DNA from: Plantago ovata
Taxonomy: Eukaryota > Streptophyta > Magnoliopsida > Lamiales > Plantaginaceae
Length of the DNA stretch: 64,000 nucleotides
NCBI GenBank assembly: GCA_028274465.1
Contig: CM051458.1
Span: forward strand, 39,904,744 to 39,968,743
Reading direction: 5' to 3'
Under the pieces are notes generated by a model. That model did not search any database, was not told where the DNA came from, and saw nothing but the letters and a program-made list of their open reading frames with translations. Positions 58,114 to 64,000 of the stretch are shown here, one piece after another (position 1 is the stretch's first letter; each line of letters begins with the position of its first letter). Both the position numbers and the translations under genes were made by a program.

Positions 58114-58460
58114 AGCTAAAAGCTATGGATTTTTTTTTTTTTTATCATACGGTGGATTCAAAAACGTTAGTCTATCCTCTATTGTCTAAGATCATATTTG
58201 TTACAAAACCATGCACACTTCATTCACATTATTGATAAAATTTGGTAGATTCCAAAGTAATGATCACAAAGTAATGTTGACACTAAATATGCTAGCAAAT
58301 TGTAAAATAAGGTGTAAACATGAAAAATGAATAAGTATAAATAAATAAAATTGATATATCATACATCTACTTCTTCATCCAACATGAATAAATCAACGTG
58401 GTATATCATACCTCTACATCTTTATTGAGAAATACTTAATAATTCAAAAACATTGTACCA

Positions 58461-58879
58461 CGGCTAACTCAGTCAAAAAATTTCTTTTTAATATCTTTCA
58501 GTGTTTTGTCCCAAATCGAATCCACCATAATGTACACTTCGAAGTGTTTCTGATAATTTTGAATTTTATAACATTGGCCAACAATGTTATAGTCCTATAA
58601 CTAATATCAAATTTATGCGATTGGTCACACAGCCGGTAAATTACATTCAAACTAAACATATACATTGAATATTGAATAATCAGACGAACAACCATAGCTA
58701 CATATCTAATTATCAGCACAACACCTATAGCAAAAATCACCATCAACAAAAACTAACTCTGGAATACAATGAATACAACAAAACTTAGGAATACAAAACT
58801 TAGTAATGAACACGCCTTCATATAATTTGCAAACTCCTTCCAACACCGTTTCTTTACATTTCTTCAAATACAACAACCA
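58461..58879 (-). other. Probable 3' flank of the gene ending at 58880
   Basis: AT-rich, downstream of a minus-strand stop. An 83-codon open frame (58498-58749) has no recognisable features. Confidence 0.4.
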
Positions 58880-59055
58880 TCAAGACATCGAAGCAATCTT
58901 GGCTAAGAGTAAGAATCCATCTTCTCTAATATCTTGGTAATTATTCAACATTTTACAGATACATGTCACGTAATTGGACATTGGATGATTCACTTCTATT
59001 AAAATGTCTTGCAAAGGTTGTACTCGATGGAAGGTCTTGTACTCGAAAACATCAA
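58880..59055 (-). CDS. Last exon of an unrecognised host gene, cut from its intron by the CACTA element
   Basis: The minus-strand open frame runs from the CACTA border to a TGA at 58880-58882 (about 58 codons, with FEYKTFHRVQPLQDI and MSNYVTCICKMLNNYQD). On the far side of the transposon, minus strand from 63932, the sequence TTTTGTTTTAAG ends as a 3' splice site and is followed by GTTG. Rejoining at the CAA duplication places AAG|GTTGATG at the exon start. The upstream exons must lie beyond 64000. No domain recognised; exon status rests on openness and the acceptor. Confidence 0.5.
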
Positions 59056-59082
59056 CACTATAAGAAAACAACAATTTAGCGA

Positions 59083-59320
59083 CGGATGCTCATCCGTCGC
59101 TACATAGCGACGGATATTGATGAACTGCGCTCTAAGCTCAGTTCGTCTTTAAACCGGCCACTAGATAGCGACGGATGATCTTATCTGTCGGTAAAGTAGG
59201 GACGGATAAGCTTATCCGTCGCTATTGTAGCGACGGATAAGATCATCCGTCACTCCCTTCCGTTGACTGTTAATATTTTATTTTGGGCCTAGCGACGGAT
59301 AAGTTTATCCGTTGCTATTT
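59083..59320. repeat. Left subterminal repeat region of the CACTA element
   Basis: At least six AGCGACGGAT-type motifs, mostly paired as inverted repeats with 2-6 nt centres, for example AGCGACGGATG-CTC-ATCCGTCGCT at 59084-59107. Confidence 0.9.
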
Positions 59321-59339
59321 AAAAAACAAAAGATAAAAA

Positions 59340-59489
59340 AAAGGGAAAACGGATAAGACCAGAGAGGTCTTCTTCTTCTCCTCATTCTTCTTCTTCTTCT
59401 TCTTCTTCTTCTTCTTCTTCTCTCTTCTCTTCTCTTCTTATCTCCATTTCCCCCTTTTTCATATATGTATCAAAACTCTATCATTTTTT
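59340..59489 (+). other. 5'UTR-like stretch with (CTT)n
   Basis: (CTT)n run at about 59386-59420 followed by CT-rich sequence, as in many plant 5' UTRs. It may be the leader of a captured gene fragment. Confidence 0.35.
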
Positions 59490-61573
59490 TGATAGTGTAT
59501 ATGTCCTAGAGACAGTCCTTACTAAGGGCATGGTGCCCTTGTAGAGGATATATATGTACTATTACACAGGTCAACGTAATATAATATATGTTTGTTTCAT
59601 TTTACTGTTGAGTATTGCTTTCATATTTATATTACACCAGGCTGCAACATGTCATATCTATATTGCTGTCTGTATTGATACTGAACATGTCCCCTCGGAT
59701 AGATGACCGATCACACAGTTAGTGGGAGCTATGTGAGTTATCATCTATCCCAAACTCTCCCTCGTCGTGGTACATCTCGGATGTGGGGGTCTGAATGAAC
59801 CTGACAAGACTAGTATGCGTGGAGGTTATACTTGTTGGAGCAAGTGTGAGCCGATCCCACGGCCACGGAACGGATTGTTGGACAATCAAGGAACGTTCCC
59901 ATAACTGCGCATAGTTGTTCGAAGAAGCTTTATCGAACAATGGAAGTACCCACCGGACAATCCCATCGATGTATACTCTACACCGACGTGTCTATGGGAA
60001 CCGGTGAGTTGTCGAAGTGATGCCATTCGTCCTTTGTACTTACAGGACTTTATCATCACATTTGTTGCTCCATATCCTTGGTGGACCCGTCGATGTCAGT
60101 TCTGAATAAGCAGTTGACCTAAGACACGATCCAGGATTATGGATAAATACAAATGGGGGTGATAGTGATTCTGTGAAGGATTCATCTCTCAAGTGTAGCA
60201 CAGGAGAGCACTGCTCGTAGTCTGCATAGTTGTGTTGGTAAAGTCACTGGCCAGTGAAAATGATATATTATGATGGTCATAAGTATATCTTAACCAAGCA
60301 ACTCCCTGAGACGCCCGTGGATGTATTATTGGGATAGACACTTTATCGATCCTAGATACATTCGAGCAAGTCAGATGAAGGGACGTTACCATCGCCGCGT
60401 TGAGCGCAACAGGCTTCGCAACGAAAGGGTTAGCTTTGAGAAACCTCTCAAACGTCCTCACGTATTAATATTGCAAATGGAACCGTCTAGGAATTCCATG
60501 TTGCCTAGTCTAGGACTTGCTTAATACGGTGAGGCCCTATGGGTCACACTATGCGGTGATTCAGCCTATCAGGATATCCTTGAAGATGGAATCGCAATTA
60601 ATTTGGAATTAATTGTGATTGATGGATTATAATTGATTTGGAATTAATTATAATAATTGGTGGCTCAATTAATGATTTGGAATTATTAATTCAATTGGCT
60701 AAGTAATTGTATTTTATGTAAATACAATTAAAGATTATATTTTGGAAATATAATGGAGGTTTGATTGTAAAGGATATGTTAATTTAGAATTAACATATGC
60801 ACTTGGGCAAAAATCTACTTGGAGTTTGGATTGCCTTAGAAATATATGTGGCTCCCAAAAGTGGGACCCACGTCCGGTAGGACAGGCGCGCGTGGCAGAA
60901 TAGGGGAAGGAGTTCGACTCCTTCCTCTATTAGAAGTCCAAGGGATAAGTTAGATTTTCCTGATTGAGTTTTGATTTGATTGGGAATGAATCTAGACTTG
61001 ATATTGGTTTCCTTGTGCGATAAGAATTAGATTCTTATTCCTTTACGAAGTCTAATTGCTTATGCTTTAGGCTTCTATAGACTACTATATATAGTAGACT
61101 ATTGGAGAGAGTTTTACATACAATTTTACGTGTGATTTTGATACACAGTTATTCTACCCAGTTTGCTTAGAGAAAATAAAAACTCTCCCCTCCTCCCCTT
61201 AGCCACACGCGCGCGCATACCGCCACCGGAGGGAATTGCCGCCCCGTCTTCTTGGTCACATAAAGAATATCCTAGCATTCTTCCGATAGGCTGTTCATCC
61301 GTGGATACCAAGGTTGAGGTTCTAGGAGATGGAAAGTAACTCTTATTGTCTTGCAGATATACAGAGTATTGTAGATATCTTCGACTTCGACGAAGGAGAA
61401 GATACACCGGATTATTAAGAAGACTTGGAAGCTGCTTTGAAAGTAAGGTTAGTCTTCTAATTGACGTGTTTATATATATACGACATATGCATAATCAATT
61501 AACCAGTATGTTAAGAAAATTTTTAAAATTCCGCTGCGTACCCTAGGGGTAACTCTGACCATATTTTCTTACA
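59490..61573 (+). mobile_element. Solo LTR of the element C family
   Basis: 2084 bp, TGATAGT...TCTTACA, flanked by TTTTT (59485-59489 and 61574-61578). It matches the reverse complement of 48953-51048 with few differences. The T-run TSD is weakly informative, but LTR ends and length fit. Confidence 0.93.
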
Positions 61574-62606
61574 TTTTTGTATTCTTATTGTCTAATCGAA
61601 GCTCGTTTGACAAGGAAGTTGGATGTACAAACAATTCATGATTTCATTGGTTATTTTTTCCCAAATCGAAGGTACTAATTCTAACCCTAACTTTCATTAT
61701 TTTTTTATTTTTTACAATTTGAACTATTTCTATCAATTGTATGCTTTGTATTAGTAGTGTATGTTCTATTATGTAGTTGTTCATGGTTGAAATTGGATAA
61801 TTTATAGATTTAGGGTTCTTATTATTAACGTATTTTTCCTAAGTTTGCAGTATAAATTGGATAGTTTATGATTGAAATTGGATAATTTATAGATTTAGGG
61901 TTCTTAATTCACGTATTTTTCCTGAGTTTGATTTAGTAATAGCCTTATTATTCAGTCGTTTGAACCAGCGACATATGTTCTTGTCCATGTATGGTGATTA
62001 ACATGCTGGGTATATAGTAGGTTATGTGATTCGTCAAATGAGTGACTTAGTTGTTGTGCTAGGAGAATTTCAATAAGCTAATTTCAATATGTTGTGAGGC
62101 TTATTCTTATCTGCGGTAGCATTTTGCTTCGAATTTATACGAGAAAATAGTACCAAGAGTTCTTGAAGAATTTGTTTGTTATCATTGAGATTAGAAGAGT
62201 CTCCCTTCTAGAAATTATGGCAAGAACAAGTAATTTCTATTGGTTTCTATGTGATAATGATATTTTGTAAACATGTTCGTCGATGTAACTCTTGAAATTT
62301 AACAGAGTCTCGTCTCTGTTTACTGTTTTAACTTGATGCACAACTTGAAGAGATTCTTGAATCTTGGTTTAACTATATTTATATTGGTTTGTGCTGGATT
62401 AAGAATTGATCAGGTGTTTTATTTATGTTATTTAGTACAATTTTTGTGGAAATTAAGAAGCAGCCAGGAAGAGGTATGGGTTTACGCACATTATCGCATT
62501 GACAATGTTTTCTAATGTATTCCTTGCATATCTTGTAGTACAACTTATTTTTTAAAGTTGCTGATTGATATGAACATTTGCATGTTCCGTGGTATTTTCA
62601 TTCCAG

Positions 62607-62661
62607 AATATTGAAAGGATTGGTCATACTCACAGGAGCTCTGGCAAAGCATATGGAAAAG
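62607..62661 (+). pseudogene. GCN1-like exon fragment captured by the CACTA element
   Basis: Open stretch ILKGLVILTGALAKHMEK bounded by a consensus acceptor (TTCCAG) and donor (GTATCT). The peptide resembles the FTGALAKHL segment of plant GCN1 (HEAT-repeat activator of the eIF2alpha kinase), recalled from memory. It is short, so identification is tentative. Confidence 0.5.
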
Positions 62662-63104
62662 GTATCTAAGTTCTAAGGTCAATGAAATAGTGCACTTGTA
62701 GTGTAGTAAATTGATAACTTTACTTGAAGTTCTAGTTCGTAATGGGACAGGATGATCCTAAGGTGAATAGTCATGTTTACTTTGGATGGTTATTAATTGA
62801 AATTTGAATTTTTGGTCATGCTACTTTGGATGGCTTTTGGTCATGCTAGATTTTTGTTAGATGGTTATGGGCATGGTTCTTTCTTGGTGCAATATGATTC
62901 TTTGTGTATGTCTGCTTATGTGTAGCTTTGATTTTATTGTATTGTGTTTTGATTTACACTTGTAAAGTCACACTACATGCTCTATTAGCTCTTGGACTTA
63001 TTTTCCTTTTCTTTTTACTTCTTCTTGGTTGGTGTATATATATGGACTTGCGATGATTATATAATCGTTATCTTCTTCTTCTTGTAGTTTGATCATTCAA
63101 CAAG

Positions 63105-63191
63105 GGTAAGGAAGTGTTCTTTTATCTAAAGAGAGGTTACGTTGCCTCCAACTCCAACGATGACCTTGCCAAGGAAGCTGCTAACTTCACA
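63105..63191 (+). pseudogene. EF-1alpha coding fragment captured by the CACTA element
   Basis: LKRGYVASNSNDDLAKEAANF at 63126-63188 matches the middle domain of plant elongation factor 1-alpha (usual form GYVASNSKDDPAKEAANF). The preceding 20 bp resemble the adjoining codons but are broken by indels. GTAAGC follows directly, a donor-like site. Too short to encode anything useful; a captured piece. Confidence 0.8.
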
Positions 63192-63415
63192 GTAAGCAAT
63201 TCTCTTCCTTGTTGTAGTTGGGGCATTGCCTTTTAAAATGCACGTTTGAATAAAGGTTTTTAGGTTAAATTGGAGCATTGCCTATTGTACGAAACATTTC
63301 ATATGTATTGTTAGATTAGAGCATGGCCTATGTAGATATAAGCCAGCTGATAATGATTTGTGCATAAGGTGTTTTGTCGTGCGTATTGGATCATTTTCAT
63401 ATAGTATAAGAAAAT

Positions 63416-63485
63416 GGACGTTCGGTCTGATGGTATGATTCTCGTTAAGTGCGAGAGGTCGCGAGTTCAATTCTCGCAGCACCCC
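63416..63485 (+). other. tRNA-Pro-like pseudogene inside the CACTA element
   Basis: GGTCTGATGGTATGATTCTCG and GCGAGAGGTCGCGAGTTCAA, then TTCTCGCAGCACCCC, follow plant tRNA-Pro closely in the D arm and T arm. The anticodon loop has lost its Pro anticodon (loop reads about TTAAGTG) and the acceptor stem has at least two mismatches. Likely a dead tRNA copy. Confidence 0.65.
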
Positions 63486-63599
63486 TTATTGCATTAAAAA
63501 AAATATTTTAATATTTTATTATATTGTAGGTGAATAAAAGAAATTAAAAGAAACAGAAAAAAACGAAATAGAAATTTATTCTTAAAAAAAAAATCATAT

Positions 63600-63905
63600 T
63601 TAGCGACGGATAATCCGTCGCTACGCTTCAACCAGTGTAAGTGGAGCCACATGTCCCAGAATTTGGAGACGGATAAACTTATCCGTCGCCAAATTTAGAT
63701 ACGGGTAAATCTATCCGTTGCTCAATTTGCGTTGACCAACTGAGCGACGGATAATGTTACCCGTCGCTAAAATTAGAGACGGATAAACCCGATCCGTCAC
63801 TAATTCATTTAGCGACGCCACTTTTTGCGACGTCCTATTTAGCGACGCTAAGCCCTGTTAGCGACGAATCGGGCCTGAATAGCGACGGATGGCATCCGTC
63901 GCTAT
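63600..63905. repeat. Right subterminal repeat region of the CACTA element
   Basis: About eight AGCGACGGAT/ATCCGTCGCT motif pairs with decay, for example AGCGACGGATAATCCGTCGCT near 63602, and AGCGACGGATGGCATCCGTCGCT near the 3' TIR. Confidence 0.9.
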
Positions 63906-63925
63906 TCTCCCGTTTTCTTGTAGTG

Positions 63926-64000
63926 CAACCTTAAAACAAAAATAAAATATATGATGCGAATGTATAATAGAATACGGATTGAATAAGAATAAAAAATTAC
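63926..64000 (-). other. Host flank: TSD, splice acceptor and intron end
   Basis: TSD CAA, then (minus strand) an AAG acceptor with a T-rich tract, apparently the intron preceding the exon at 58880-59055. Confidence 0.5.

Larger units (their letters stand above)
57061..58460. repeat. Local tandem duplication, offset about 885 bp
   Basis: Blocks at about 57080-57560 recur at about 57960-58300: TCGACTTCGA/CCGACTTCGA, CCAGTATCAAATGTTATCAA/CCAGTACCAAATATTATCAA, the tRNA-like unit, CATACGGTGGATTCAAAA, ACAAAACCATGCACACTTCA and GACACTAAATATGCTAG. Divergence of a few percent to 15 percent indicates age. Short GATATATCATAC...TCTTCATCCAAC blocks also repeat at 57653, 57800 and 58352. Confidence 0.8.
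59056..63925. mobile_element. Non-autonomous CACTA (En/Spm-type) transposon with captured gene pieces
   Basis: TIRs CACTATAAGAAAAC (59056) and, inverted, CACTACAAGAAAAC (ending 63925). 3-bp TSD CAA (59053-59055 and 63926-63928). Subterminal regions are filled with AGCGACGGAT/ATCCGTCGCT motifs in both orientations (59083-59320 and 63600-63905), the transposase-binding arrays of CACTA elements. No transposase coding. Without the solo LTR it is about 2.8 kb. The interior holds GCN1-like, EF-1alpha-like and tRNA-like fragments. Confidence 0.93.

Noticed and set aside
58498..58749. 83-codon hydrophobic ORF
   Set aside because: No motif, AT-rich composition, lies downstream of a stop in probable 3' flank.

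Overview
This window is plant nuclear DNA, most likely from a eudicot. The evidence is the set of plant LTR-retrotransposon lineages (copia, a Tekay-type chromovirus, Athila/Tat-like elements, and a Cassandra TRIM with 5S-like LTRs), a CACTA transposon with TIR CACTAYAAGAAAA, spliceosomal introns, and a long satellite array. I could not identify the genus. Little of the window is intact host gene sequence. No bacterial or phage features are present.

Layout. (1) 1-16573: tandem satellite of long (about 280-290 bp) and short (about 240 bp) subunits in a quantized higher-order pattern, cut off by a 100-N assembly gap (16574-16673). (2) 16674-53202: a copia element 'O' (5' end lost at the gap) split by two insertions. 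The first, at 18190-45118, is a Tekay chromovirus 'D' (minus strand). D is itself split at 22490-38686 by a non-autonomous gypsy-like element 'B'. The 5' LTR of B carries a solo LTR (22791-24054) and a full-length Athila-like non-autonomous element 'A' (25079-34147). A carries a Cassandra TRIM (31877-32670). The second insertion in O, at 45229-51048, is copia element 'C', a gag-only deletion derivative. Target-site duplications (TSDs) of 5 bp are exact for all of these except Cassandra (1 mismatch). The nest is five levels deep: O > D > B > A > Cassandra. (3) 53203-59055: host-like AT-rich DNA with a decayed RPA1-like (OB-fold) gene on the minus strand, a local duplication carrying two tRNA-like units, and the last exon of an unrecognised gene. 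(4) 59056-63925: a CACTA transposon without transposase, inserted at that exon's splice acceptor. It carries fragments resembling GCN1 and EF-1alpha, a tRNA-Pro-like relic, and a solo LTR of the C family.

The coding parts of the retrotransposons are mostly broken by stops, frameshifts or nested insertions, so the window should be silent apart from possible transcription of the satellite or of young LTRs. The most interesting material is non-coding. Element C has four tandem hairpins with compensating stem changes and an invariant 7-nt loop in its leader. Elements A and B each have two hairpin-plus-polypurine modules about 1.3-1.4 kb apart. A and B also have family-specific clusters of GCG-N3-CGC palindromes, both in the LTR and internally. 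All coordinates and comparisons were made by eye; boundaries of exons and decayed regions are approximate.
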